From: Amoebidium appalachense
Taxonomy: Eukaryota; Ichthyosporea
Assembly (NCBI GenBank): GCA_963693365.1
Contig: CAVNZM010000012.1
Coordinates: 5,518,001-5,582,000, forward strand
DNA length: 64,000 bases
Reading direction: 5' to 3'
Shown here piece after piece: positions 22,268 through 32,584 of this stretch (within the stretch, counting starts at the first letter, position 1; each line of letters opens with the position of its first letter). Under the pieces are notes generated by a model, which was not told where the DNA came from, did no database searches, and was given only the letters and a program-made list of their open reading frames with translations. Both the position numbers and the translations under genes were made by a program.

Positions 22268-23984
22268 CGTGTGTGTGTTTGTCTACACCCGCATGCATGG
22301 CTCACCTTTGTGTCCCCGACACTTGGCCCAGGTGGGTACCGTGCCTTGAGCAGGGCATTGATGGTGTCGCGTTTGCCCCTCAGTGGATTGGGCTTACGCC
22401 CACGGGGGAACAGCGCCTGTACAGGCCAGCCCGTGCTCAGCGGCCATTCACATACCACCCAGCCAACCATCAGCAACAAGGATGCAAAGGGCCATGGATG
22501 AATTAGTCCAGCAGCCGCAACATAGACCCTCCAATTCCCTTAGCACACAAAAAAAAAACAACCTTGCACACACACGCAGGCCCCCCTCCCACCCCCGAAC
22601 CAGAAAACAAACAAACAAACAAACAAACAAAAAACAAAAAAAAAAAAAAACCCGCTTCACGGACGTATACTCACACACAACACACAGACACGCACAGGTA
22701 CACACACACACGCACACACACAGACAACAGAGAATCTTCGCTCTCACGTTTCCACACCCCAGCACATCAATCTTCCACACGTAGGCTGCCAGGCATATGC
22801 TCAGCACCTTGGGCTCATATCAAAGTGTTCCTGCTGCACGCAGCCCTCCCCCCTTCCCCCCCCCCCCTCCTGCCCCCAACCCCCAACCCCTCATTATCCA
22901 CCTTCCTCTGCTCTTCCTTGCCCTACTCAAAACCACACTTTCTTTCCAAGAAACAGACATAAAAAAAAGAGACTTGTGGCAGAACGACCAGAACAACGAT
23001 CAAAGGAGATCCAAGGGAAGACGGGGCATCTGCCGTGACAACGCAAGCCTGCAAGGCTCCTCCGTTCTCTTCCCCCCCCCCCCCCCCCCCTCCCCCACAC
23101 CTGTTTGTACGCACCATTATGATGACGTGTGCATCGGGCTTCTCCCCCCTTATGTAGTCTGCTATGGCACTAATGCCGGCCGCCACATCCTCGGCACTGT
23201 CCCCATGGTTGTTTGTGCCGGCCATGATCACCACCACCTGTAAAGTGTGGGGGACTCTGAGTGTCACCCGTGCTCGCCAACTACACCCCCTCTCTGCTGC
23301 ACACTCCCTGTCCCCCTGGCCTTTGCCCTTCTATGGATACCAGGCAGGCCCCACAGCACATCCAGGCGCAGGCACCCACCTTGGGCTGTGTGGGCTCCAG
23401 GCTGCCGTTCTGCAGCCGCCACAGCACGTGCTCTGTGCGGTCGCCCCCTATGCCCAGGTTGAGGGCGTCCCCAAAATACTGCTGCCAGCTCTGTGTGTCC
23501 CCGTGTAATTAACCCCCTGCATAGCACCAACGCCAGCGGGCAAGGGGCTGCACGTACCGGAAAATCGGCCCAGCGCTGCACCAGGGAGTCGCCCACAAGC
23601 ACAACACTGGCCGGCTTGGTCCGTGCAAGCTCCACCTGGTGCTCATGCTGTGCCCCCTGTCAGCACACACACACACGCACACACGCACACACGCACACAC
23701 ACACAAACACACACACACGCACACACACACACACACGCACACACGCACGCACGCACGCACGCACGCACACACATAGGGCACTCACAGTGCAGGCACCACA
23801 CACTCACCATGTCGAACCAGCGGTTGTCGCCATGCACGTCGTTGATAGCCACGGGCATGGCTGAGCGGGGTTTGGCCATGGTGGAGGGTGTGGGGGGGGC
23901 AGGGCGCTGGCTGGTGAGCCAGTGCAGGGCAACCAGAAAGACAAATACGCGGAGAAGAGCGTTCTCCCACCTGTGGGTGGCCAC
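21421..23984 (-). CDS. PAFAH1B2/3-like: Platelet-activating-factor acetylhydrolase Ib catalytic-subunit-like SGNH esterase
   Basis: Predicted to hydrolyse the sn-2 acetyl group of PAF-like lipids or related esters. Six exons, all phase 0: 23808-23984, 23558-23647, 23380-23490, 23115-23237, 22306-22416, 21421-21570 (stop TGA), giving 253 aa (animal family about 230). SGNH signatures: block I VVLVGDSLVQRW with the nucleophile Ser, NLGIGGDRTEHVLWRL (block II Gly), AGTNN (block III Asn), LFPRGRKPNPLR, and the catalytic D-x-x-H in MPDYLHLN. The upstream ATG at 23984 gives an N-terminal hydrophobic stretch (LLRVFVFLVALHWL), a possible signal or anchor absent from the cytosolic brain enzyme. An alternative start at 23879 (MAKPRSAMPV) removes it. 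Intron 5 is a large (GT)n array. Confidence 0.93.
21640..22285. repeat. (GT)n/(CA)n microsatellite with interspersed G runs
   Basis: About 640 bp of (GT)n with variants, interrupted three times by [14 protein letters not shown] blocks (about 21677, 21774, 22000). It fills intron 5 of the PAF-AH-like gene, and long cysteine-valine ORFs here are repeat artefacts. Confidence 0.97.
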
Positions 23985-24975
23985 AGGGTTAGGCCCATAG
24001 ATCCACGCTGCACTATCGTTCTACTTGGGCCATACCAGATCCACAGCTTGGCGTACACAGATTGAGTAGTTGCGTGTGCAGGTGCGCACTAAAACTATCA
24101 TATCACCAACTAATAAATGAGGTTCGGATTGTGGGCTTTAAATTGTGGGATCTGCACAAGCGTCAAGCACTTCACGAAGATTGGTTCGCAGGCCAGTCGC
24201 TGCCATGAGGGTTGTGGGGATCCGGTTAGGTTTACCGTAATGCGTGTTGTGGTGGGGCAAAAGAAGGGTGTGTGCTGGTGGGGCAGGGGGAGGAAGGAGG
24301 GGGGGGAGGGGAGGGGAGGGGGGCACGCAGGGGTGTGGGGGGGAAGAGGGACCGGTACCGTCTTAGGGCACGCAGAAAGGGCATAGGGTTGGTTGGCCTG
24401 TGAAACCTCGGGATGCTGAGGGCCTGTTGACTAAAAAGCAAAGGTTGCCAGGATGGCGCGCGGTTGCCGTGCGATGCTTCCGAACCAATCGCTGTCTAGT
24501 ATCGCACATTCCAAGAGGAAACCTCGGGAGTTTCAGCCCATGGCGCAAGGCCTCCTATGGTGTGCTATTTAGGAGGCCTTGCCATGGCGCCAGGCCTCCT
24601 ATGTACAACCCAAGGCCTCCTAAATAGCACACCTATTTAGGAGGCCTTGGTACAACCTCGTCCCTCCTACTATGTAGTGCTCAAGAGTAAGATGCCAGTG
24701 GCACTGGTACTTCAAGCATCACACGATATAACCTCGATGCCGCCTTTCAGGGGAAGACAGTGCGTCTTCTATTGTTTTTCGCCTTTATTTAAGCTAAATC
24801 TTCTCAACTGTATGTACAAGAAAGGCAGTGGCTACATACTGAAGGTGCTTGGCACTATGCCATGTTGAGTCGAGAAAACAATTCTCACACGTGTGCTGCA
24901 GGTCATTCATTGTGTATGTATATATGTGTGACTGTCATTCATGCTCAGTCTGTTGCTATTATGCCATGTGTGTCT
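23985..24975. other. Spacer between Beclin 3' end and PAF-AH-like 5' end
   Basis: Both neighbours are on the minus strand. The spacer holds the esterase promoter region (no clear TATA), a G-rich block (24270-24345) and the palindromic cluster at 24547-24648. Confidence 0.5.
24547..24648. repeat. Palindromic cluster of AAGGCCTCCTA motifs
   Basis: Five copies of AAGGCCTCCTA or its complement (one shortened by a base) alternate in orientation within 102 bp. Two 23-bp arms (24559-24581 and 24611-24633) are perfect inverted repeats separated by 29 bp and could form a hairpin. The same motif recurs at 29179-29235. Confidence 0.9.
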
Positions 24976-25142
24976 CTAGTCCCTCTGCATGACCTTGTGT
25001 GCCCAAGTCATAGCCCACTTGAGGTTGGTCAGTAGCGCCCTGCAGGCCCTCGTCCATTCTGCATCGGTGCTGCCCATGCCTCTCCGTATGCTGCACTGGT
25101 CGATGGTATCCTTGCTGATGCTGCATCCAAGCATCAGTACAC

Positions 25143-25183
<41 letters not shown>

Positions 25184-26208
25184 CCCCCCTCCCCCCCCCC
25201 CCCCCCACCCAAAGACCCACACACACATGCCCCTTCCCCTCCGCCCCCCCCTCGCACCCACCTGTAGGGCAGCTTGACAATGGGGTCCCTCCGCTCGAGG
25301 TGCTCTGTCAGCTGCTGCAGGCAGGCCAGAAAGGCCGCCATGGCCTGGTCGTAGCGTGCACTCTGGAACACGTGCAGGCCCCCTGTCATCCACCTGCACT
25401 TGCCTCAGCATCCATTTCCCACCCCCCCTCCCCCCCAACCCCCCAAAAGCAAGTCGCCTACAGCTCCAGGGCCTGCTGTGTGTCGAGCTTCTCCATGTAC
25501 GACTGGCTGCCCTTGGCCACCGGCCGGAAGCTACACACCATCAGTCAGTAAAGGCCCTAGAGGGGACAGGCATGCTGGGTGCAACAAGAGCACGGCTGTG
25601 GTGCTAAAGTTGTTAGGAAGTTTTTAGAGTGTGTACTGTGGGGTTGATCTGCCCCTGGGCATGTGCACACAACCTACACACATACCCTGGTGCGTGCACA
25701 AGTAAGTGAAGGTGAAGTACGTCTTGGTCTTGGGGATAAGCCAATGTCTCCGTACATGCAGGTGCATGTGCCATATTTTAGACGTGTGTGTGTGTATGTT
25801 CGTAAGCAAACGACTTAGCGCTTGTCTTGGTGTGTACAGGCACGTGTGTCTTGGTGCGTGCATATGTCGTGGCGAGTGCACCTACATGTGCACGTGTCTC
25901 GGTGCAAGTATGGAATTGTGCACGTGTCTCGGTGCAAGTATGGAATTGTGCACGTGCATTGGCAGCGTACCGTGCAAAGGTGAACTTGAGCCTTGCAGCC
26001 AGGGTGTGCAGCAGCAGGGCCGCCTGGCCCCAGGCTGCGTTGATCTCACTCCACTCCACCTGCACCACACTCAGCCCCTGCCCTGTCGGTGCCCTGGTCC
26101 CATCTATCTTACAGCATACCTTCAACCCATGCAAGTACAAGGGACACAAACCATGGGTATGGCGTGGCGGTGGCACTTGTGGTGTTGGAGGGGTGAGAGG
26201 GGGAAGGG

Positions 26209-26244
<36 letters not shown>

Positions 26245-26758
26245 AGCGCAAACCGGGACATCAGGCAGGCGACCCATTCTGAAGTTGTTGATGGTGCCAA
26301 AGGGCCCCGTGAACCATATATGGAAGGTGTCGTTGAGGATGTTTGTGCGCTTGAGCTTCTCCAGCTGCTCTGACGCGTGTGCGTACCTGCACAAACGTGC
26401 TCAGCACCCTTCTTTCCCCCCCCCCCCCCCCCCCCCCCCCCCCAAACCCCACCCACCTCAGGTCCATGCTCTCCCTGTCAGCCAGGTACTCATCGTATTG
26501 GCGGCAGAACTCGTTGACGGCCTTCCAGTGCCTGTGAAAGCCTTTCAGTGCCCTGCCCATTTGCCCCCCCCCCCCCCCCGCCCCCCCCCCCGCACGATGG
26601 CCTACATGTCCTCGTCGTGCTGCAGGGCCCTCTCCTCGTGTCTCAGCCTAGCCACTGTCTCCTGGACTGCTGCCCGCTGCCTCTCCAGTGCCCTCAGCTC
26701 AAACACAAGCTGCTGCTCCTCCAACTCCAGCTGCACCACACAATCAGCAAAGTCCTCC

Positions 26759-26812
<54 letters not shown>

Positions 26813-28958
26813 CATCACCCCCACCTGGCTGAGCTCAGCAGCTGCCTGGGCCTGGTCTGGCCCCTGCAGCTGTGCACCTGCTCTGGCCTCGGCCAAACCT
26901 CGGTAATGGCGCTCCTCGGCCTCAGCCTCATCCACCTGGCCCTCTAGCTCCACTAGCAGCTGGTCTGGGTGTGTGTGTGTGTGTGTACATGTCAAGCCTG
27001 GGTGTACCATAAAAATGTGTGTGTGGTTGAGTGTGTGTGTTGGGGGGTGGTGTGTGGGTGCCATCCAGCCCGCACTTGGTACCTGTGCAGTCGGCACAGA
27101 GGGGGTGGTCTATGTCCGAGTCCCCCGCCATGATGTCAAACAGCCGGTGCACCACCTGCTTGGCCCAAGGCCCCTTAAGCCCCAGCCCTCCCTCCCCCCA
27201 GCCCCTCATACGTGCAAGTACCCTGATAACCTCCCCCGCCCCTTCAACCCCTCTCTCACTCCAATGCACATACCTTGATACGGTGGCTGAGGCTCTGTCT
27301 GTTGATGTTGTCTGCCGTCTGCCACACCCCGTGGTTAGGTGGCCCTTCTTCAGCATAACCCCACACAACCCACCTCCTTTTCCTCATAACAGATAGACAC
27401 GCGGCACACAAATTCAGAAGCCCAAAAACCATTCAGACAGAAGCTGGCAACCCGTTCCCCATCCCCGGCCCAGCTTGAAAGTCCAAAGCGATCCCCCCCG
27501 AGAACACCAAGGCCCAACTTGGCCTAGCCAGAACCAACAAACCCCCCCCTCCGCCCCCCCCCAGCCAAAAAAAAGGAGGGAATGTGCATTCCTATTGATG
27601 GGAAGGAGGAGGGGGGGGGGGGGGGGGGGGGGGGGTTTGAATGCGGAACACAGTACGAAGTACGCATACACGATGAGAAGCATGGTGCAGGACACATGCA
27701 AAGGCAAACATTCAAGTATGCAGCATCAGCCATGCGCACAGTATGCGTCATAAGCAGAGCCCATCCTCAGGGAGGGCCCAAGTCATCAATTGCGTCTGAG
27801 TTTCGACCCCTTAGCCCGCGTATATACGACGCTCCAACTCAGACAGCAGCATCAACTGAACTTGGGTGGGTCAACCCGTCTTGATCAAAGACGAGCAGGG
27901 TTGCTTATGCAAGCAAGGTGAGCAAAACGGTGAAGATGTATGTGCAAACTAATGCAGTGCAGCGACAAACGCGTATGTGCTTACAGATGCACGACACAGA
28001 GCAACCACTGGGGGGGGGGGGGGGGGTATACCCGGGGAGATGCAGCATTGCTGGCCAGCACCACAAACGAGTCTTTGATGCTGTCACTGCCAGCCCCCCT
28101 GTCCCGCAGTTAGCAAAGCCTGTGTGTGTGCGTATGTGCCAGATGCAGAGGCGGACACACACCCAGCAGGCAGGGGCCTGTGCTGGCCCCTTCGCTTGCG
28201 GCCGCTTATTGTGGCCCTGACCACACCCTCTGCCGTGGTGGTCTCCACACGGCCTCCCCTCTGCCCCCCCTGCACATAGTTGTCACGACCCAGACCCCAA
28301 CCTCCAGACACACGCAACTTTGCACTGCCCCACTTTAACCACCTCGGCGGCCACGTCATGTTCTGGCGTAGGCAAGTCTCTCTGTGTGTCTGCAAGGAAC
28401 CACCGGTCAGCTCGACACCACCGTAATGCCAAGCTAGGGGTGGTACCAGGCGCTGTGTGATCGTAGTACAACAAAAATGCTGGACAAGCTTGTTTGTCAA
28501 GTTATGTTGTGGTGAACACGTAAACTAGTTCTGTGCCGCTAGATCTTGCTCCATAAATTCCAGAACAAGGGTGCCATCTGTGGTTGTGGTAACCCACCCT
28601 CTGAGGCTGTTGGCTGCTGCCCCTCGTCCACACTGCCGTCTGTGGCCTGTCACCACACGCAGTTAGCAGCCACCAGCTCACCACCTCACCCCCCCCAACA
28701 CACCTGCTGCTTGCTGTTCTCCCCCTCACTCTCCTCTTCACTGCTCACATACTGCGCCTCGGGCCGGCCCTCGTCTCGTGCTGTGTGCCCCAGCCAGCCG
28801 TCAGCACACACCCAACCCGCATAACCTGTGGGGCGGGGCTACGCACCGGTCAGGGCGGCCAGGCCGTGTGTGTCTATGGCCAGCAGGTCTGGGTCCAGGC
28901 CTAGCGGCTGGTGGCAGAACTGGCACACGAACCACACCGTGCTGCGCCCCTCCTCCAT
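24976..28958 (-). CDS. BECN1: Beclin 1 / ATG6 (autophagy, class III PI3-kinase complex subunit)
   Basis: Scaffold of the VPS34 lipid-kinase complex. Sixteen exons with consistent phases: 28847-28958, 28704-28780, 28598-28646, 28343-28389, 28163-28269, 28032-28080, 27274-27318, 27083-27155, 26825-26964, 26606-26730, 26457-26531, 26254-26386, 25971-26059, 25462-25530, 25262-25393, 24976-25120; 488 aa (human 450). Motifs: N-terminal [13 protein letters not shown] zinc pair, BH3-like LSHRIK / [19 protein letters not shown], a coiled coil ([13 protein letters not shown] onward), then the evolutionarily conserved domain [38 protein letters not shown] and the C-terminal [13 protein letters not shown]. 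The BH3 core Gly-Asp of animals is His-Arg here. ATG 28958 (MEEGRS) fits the family best; ATG 29042 would add 28 residues. Exon 5 (Gly/Arg-rich) is the least certain. Confidence 0.95.
25141..25206. repeat. Long C homopolymer block
   Basis: About 60 bp almost entirely C in the last Beclin intron (poly-G on the coding strand). Confidence 0.95.
26757..26810. repeat. Compound homopolymer C then A
   Basis: A run of about 23 C is followed by about 31 A in a Beclin intron, the reverse complement of the T-then-G tracts seen elsewhere. Confidence 0.95.
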
Positions 28959-29178
28959 CCTGCCTGCCTGCCCGGTGCCAGCGCCAGCAGCCGGCACGCG
29001 CAGGACTATGTTGTTTGCTGCCGCACGTTGACTTAAGACCACTACTGAGCTCCCCCTCCAGCTACACTTCCCTCTCTCTCGGAGGCCTGAGTGAAGGGAT
29101 GACGGCCGCAGGCTGCTTTTGTGTTGAGCTCAGTGGGTGGCTCAGTGACGTCATAGTTTGCGCAAACGCTTTGCACAG

Positions 29179-29235
29179 CAAGGCCTCCTACTCAGAGACT
29201 CTGACTAGGAGGCCTTGTCAGAGTAGGAGGCCTTG
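29179..29235. repeat. Second AAGGCCTCCTA palindrome, in a divergent promoter
   Basis: Three copies of the motif. Perfect 15-bp inverted arms lie at 29179-29193 and 29221-29235, with a small inner palindrome (CAGAGACTCTG) between them. It sits in the 376-bp gap between the Beclin start (28958, minus) and the SETD4-like start (29335, plus), so it may be part of a bidirectional promoter. Confidence 0.9.
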
Positions 29236-29334
29236 TTGCACAGTCGGTAGATCAACGAGGTCACCACAACTTTCTCCCCACAGTTGTTGTTTGCTAGGGT
29301 GGTGCCGGAGCCACGTGCACGTGCGTGCTTGGCG

Positions 29335-30554
29335 ATGGGCCCAGGCAGGACGAGGAGGAAGCGCAGTCTTCGCAAGACGAGGCCGCAGCTGGCCGGCCAG
29401 GGTGTGTAGACTTGCTTGCCCCCAGATGTGGACACGTGTGTGTGCACACAGTCCCTAGATGTGTCTGTGTATTGCAGCCTTTAGGTGTTTAACAGCTACC
29501 ATCCCCTTCGTTTGCCTTGCTCCACACCTGAAAGCTACGATGTGCCTACAAGGGGCAAGGGAAGGGATCGAACTTCGCTAGGCTGTCGTTGTTGTCTGGT
29601 GGCAAGGCTAGCGTGCTGGTGGGCACTGACCTGCTGGGGGGGGCAGGGCTCAGGGATGAGACATATGTGCGCTTTGTGCAGTGGCTGCGCTCGAGGGGTC
29701 TGCCCCGGCACCCCATTGTGTGTGCACACTTTGCAGGCACGTGGCAGGCACGGGAGAAGTGTGTGACACTGCGTGTGGCGGCTAACGGGGCTAGGGGACA
29801 CAGACACAGGCAGGGGGGCGGCTGCCAAGCGCAACATACGGGTATGTGCATAGCGCCTGCCTGCCGCAGTGGTGCACGTGAAGAGAATAACGGGGGTTGG
29901 GAGCAGGCCGGGGAGCTAGTGGCCAGTGTGCCCCGTGACCTGCTGGTCAGCACCTTAACCGTGTGGCAGAGTGCCCTGGGCCCCTGCCTGGCCAGGTACC
30001 ACCCGGCAGGTCGGCTGTTCGGCTTGGGTGCTGGTGCTGACACCCTGGCCGTGCAGGCACAAGGTGCAGCTGACGGCCGTGCAGTGGCTGTGTGCGTTTC
30101 TGCTGTGGCAGCGGGCCCTGGGTGCAGCCTCTGCCTACCAGCCCTACCTGGCCCTGCTGCCTGGTGGGTGGCCCACCAAAGGGGGGGGGGGGGGGGGCAG
30201 GGCCAGGCCAGTGCTGACTGGGTGCAGGCACATACAGCACGGCCCTATACTTCACAGAGGTGGAGGTCGAGGCACTGCCCCAGCCATGCAGAGGTGAATG
30301 CTCCTGCCTGATGCCCCATATGCTTTTGGAGGGTGGGGGGGAGGGGGGGGAAGCGGGGCGGAGGCTGTAGGGGGGAGGGAGGAAGGGAGGGGTTGACCGG
30401 TTTGGGACAGACAAGGCGCAGGCCAGCCGCAGGGACATGCGGATTAGCTACGAGGAGCTGGCCCCGTTCATGAAGGTGGGCGGTGTTGTACTTGCCATTC
30501 TTCTTCTTCTTTTCTTTTTTTCTTTTCTTTTTTTCTTTTTTCTTTCTTTCTTTT

Positions 30555-30585
<31 letters not shown>

Positions 30586-30800
30586 GGAGGGAGGGGGGGG
30601 GGGGGGGGGGGAGAATGAGGTGCAATACAGGTGACACCTGTGTATTCAGATCAATGTATTATTACATGTGGATTAAATAGGAGTGCCTGTGTGCATTGGT
30701 TGAAAAGGATTTGCTTTCTATAAATCCTCTTCACTCTTTCTGCAACCCTAGTTAAAGAGTGCATGTGCCCTGATATACCATCTTTGAAATCCTCTTGTCG

Positions 30801-30846
<46 letters not shown>

Positions 30847-32196
30847 AAAGCTATTCTTTTGAATCATGATCTACCCACCAGCTCACCCACCACCATGCCT
30901 GCAGGAGCACCCCGAGCACTTTGGGGCCTGCCCGTCCATTGACGACTACCGCTGGGCACTGAGTGCAGGTGGGTGCCAGCACATGGCCGCGTGCACTGAG
31001 GCTGGTGCAGGCAGGCTGGCTGGCGGTGCACTCTGCATCTATGCAGAGAGCACACGTAAAAATATTGCATCTACATGCTAGCCGGGATCTTAATGAGCTT
31101 ATATGTGGGGGCAGTTAATACGCGGTGTGTGTATGTGGACGTCAGAGAGTCCTTTGGCTTTGCTGCGCCTGTGCGTGGGCCTGACCAGTGTGTGCTGGCG
31201 CCCTTTCTGGACATGCTCAACCACCATGCCGCTGCAAAGGTCTAGACCCCCCCCCCCCCCCCCCCATCCAAAAAAAAAAAAAAAAAAAAAAAGTCCTATC
31301 AACCGCTAGCCTGGCTAACCTACCCGTCCAGGTGGTTGCAGGATTCAATAAGGCCAGTGGCCACTTTGAAATCACAACCGACCAGCCGTGCCACAGGGGG
31401 GACCAGGCATGTGGCCCACAGGTGGGGGGGGGGGGAGAGGGGGGCTGGCACTGATTGGGGTGCAGGTGTTCATCCACTACGGGGCGCACGACAACGGCAC
31501 GCTGCTGGTCGAATATGGCTTTGTGCTGCCAGCCAACCCCCACAACGTGGCAAGGTGGGTGGCTGGGTGGGCCCCTTGGCCGGCTGGGTGTAACACTGGG
31601 TGGGTGCTGACTTGGCACAGCCTGGATGTCACAGTGGACGGCTGGCTGCAGGACATGGCTGCCGCCGCTGCAGCCGGGGGGCGGGTGAGGCAGCAGGCAC
31701 AGCGGCAGTGGCCCGGTGTGCTGGAGCAGTGGGACCAGCGCATGCACGTGCTGGCGGACCATGGATTGCTGGCGTGCGTGCCACCAGGCTGGGTGGAGGT
31801 GTCGGGACCTGGAGGATATTGGCTGACGGGGACATGTGCAGGGGCCGTGTGTGTAGCGTGGAGGGGCCCAGCTGGGCACTGATGGCTACGGCATGTGTGC
31901 TGACAATGGAGGCGGGGGCACTGCGGCACGCAGCCAGCCACATCTACACGCCCAGCTACCGCCCACCGGGCGCACATGCTCTGCTGGCCCACTGGTGCAC
32001 ATGCTGGCTGCACAGTGTCCCTGCTGATGTCTGTGCCCCTGCCAGTGCGCATGCTGGCCCTGATGTGGGCAAGGTGCATGCTAAGGGCGTGGGGGTGCAG
32101 GTGGGGGCTGGGCGCACGGCACACCTACAGATGATAGGGCAGCTGTGGCAGGAGATGGCGGCAGCAGTCAGGGCCACAATGGCCAACGTGCAGTGA
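29335..32196 (+). CDS. SETD4: SETD4-like SET-domain protein-lysine methyltransferase
   Basis: Predicted S-adenosylmethionine-dependent lysine methyltransferase of the SETD4/Rubisco-LSMT class. Exons: 29335-29401 (MGPGRTRRKRSLRK, like the basic SETD4 N terminus), 29647 to about 29733 (YVRFVQWLRSRG), a small unresolved exon near 29810-29850, 29870-29995, 30057-30163, 30228-30293, 30411-30475, 30905-30968, 31115-31239, 31332 to about 31400-31421, 31466-31554, about 31621-31772, about 31843-32196. Key SET motifs: NTRCVYVDV, LAPFLDMLNHH (the NH(S/C) motif) and FIHYGAHDNGTLLVEYGF (SET C-terminal tyrosine motif), then a Rubisco-LSMT-like helical domain. AATAAA lies at 32487, and the gene converges on the LRRC58-like gene. 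The GTGRG SAM loop falls in the unresolved exon, so that part is uncertain. Confidence 0.88.
30177..30197. repeat. G homopolymer in SETD4-like intron
   Basis: About 18-20 consecutive G directly after a donor site. Confidence 0.9.
30500..30611. repeat. Pyrimidine (T/C) stretch followed by G-run
   Basis: A TTTC-rich stretch ending in T runs is followed by about 45 nearly pure G in a SETD4-like intron, again with T before G. Confidence 0.95.
30803..30850. repeat. Compound homopolymer C34-A13
   Basis: C run directly followed by A run, in a SETD4-like intron. Confidence 0.95.
31249..31293. repeat. Compound homopolymer C then A
   Basis: About 17 C, the spacer ATCC, then about 24 A, right after the SETD4-like exon ending at 31239. 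Confidence 0.95.
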
Positions 32197-32584
32197 CCGG
32201 CACAGTGCAGGGCTGAGGGGGTGGGGGTGGGGGGGCACAGTAGAACATGCGGGTGTAGAGGTGCACAGGTAGGGGTGCTGGACACCACAGCAGGGGCAAG
32301 GTGACAGGGGGGTAGGGGAGCATGTATGGTTGCAGGATGAATGAATGTGGACGTTGCAGCCCGGCAGACTGTCGCCTTTATGTCACTGTACATGCTTGCA
32401 AAGGCAGTCCCACATGGGCTGACATGAAAAGGACTAACTGTAAGAGACTAAATATTTTTCTAGTGTACACCAAGCCGAATGTTGACAATAAACACACGGA
32501 TGGCATGGCCCACCGGCTGTTAAACAGCACACCCAAGCCTATTCTGGACCCTCTAGTTGTGCACTACCCCCCTCCCCTACTGGT
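32197..32584. other. Convergent intergenic region
   Basis: 388 bp between two stop codons. AATAAA at 32487-32492 on the plus strand is a likely poly(A) signal for the SETD4-like gene, only about 90 bp from the opposing stop, so the 3' UTRs probably overlap. Confidence 0.6.

Noticed and set aside
21521-22501. Long open frames of Cys-Val or Thr-His repeats over GT/CA arrays (also near 47463-48545, 54422-55675, 55846-56398, 61653-63038)
   Set aside because: They are translations of microsatellites inside introns of identified genes. The only true coding parts are the flanking exons.
27780-27900. Possible structured small RNA (unique, partly self-complementary)
   Set aside because: No tRNA, 5S or snRNA landmarks could be found; it lies in a Beclin intron.
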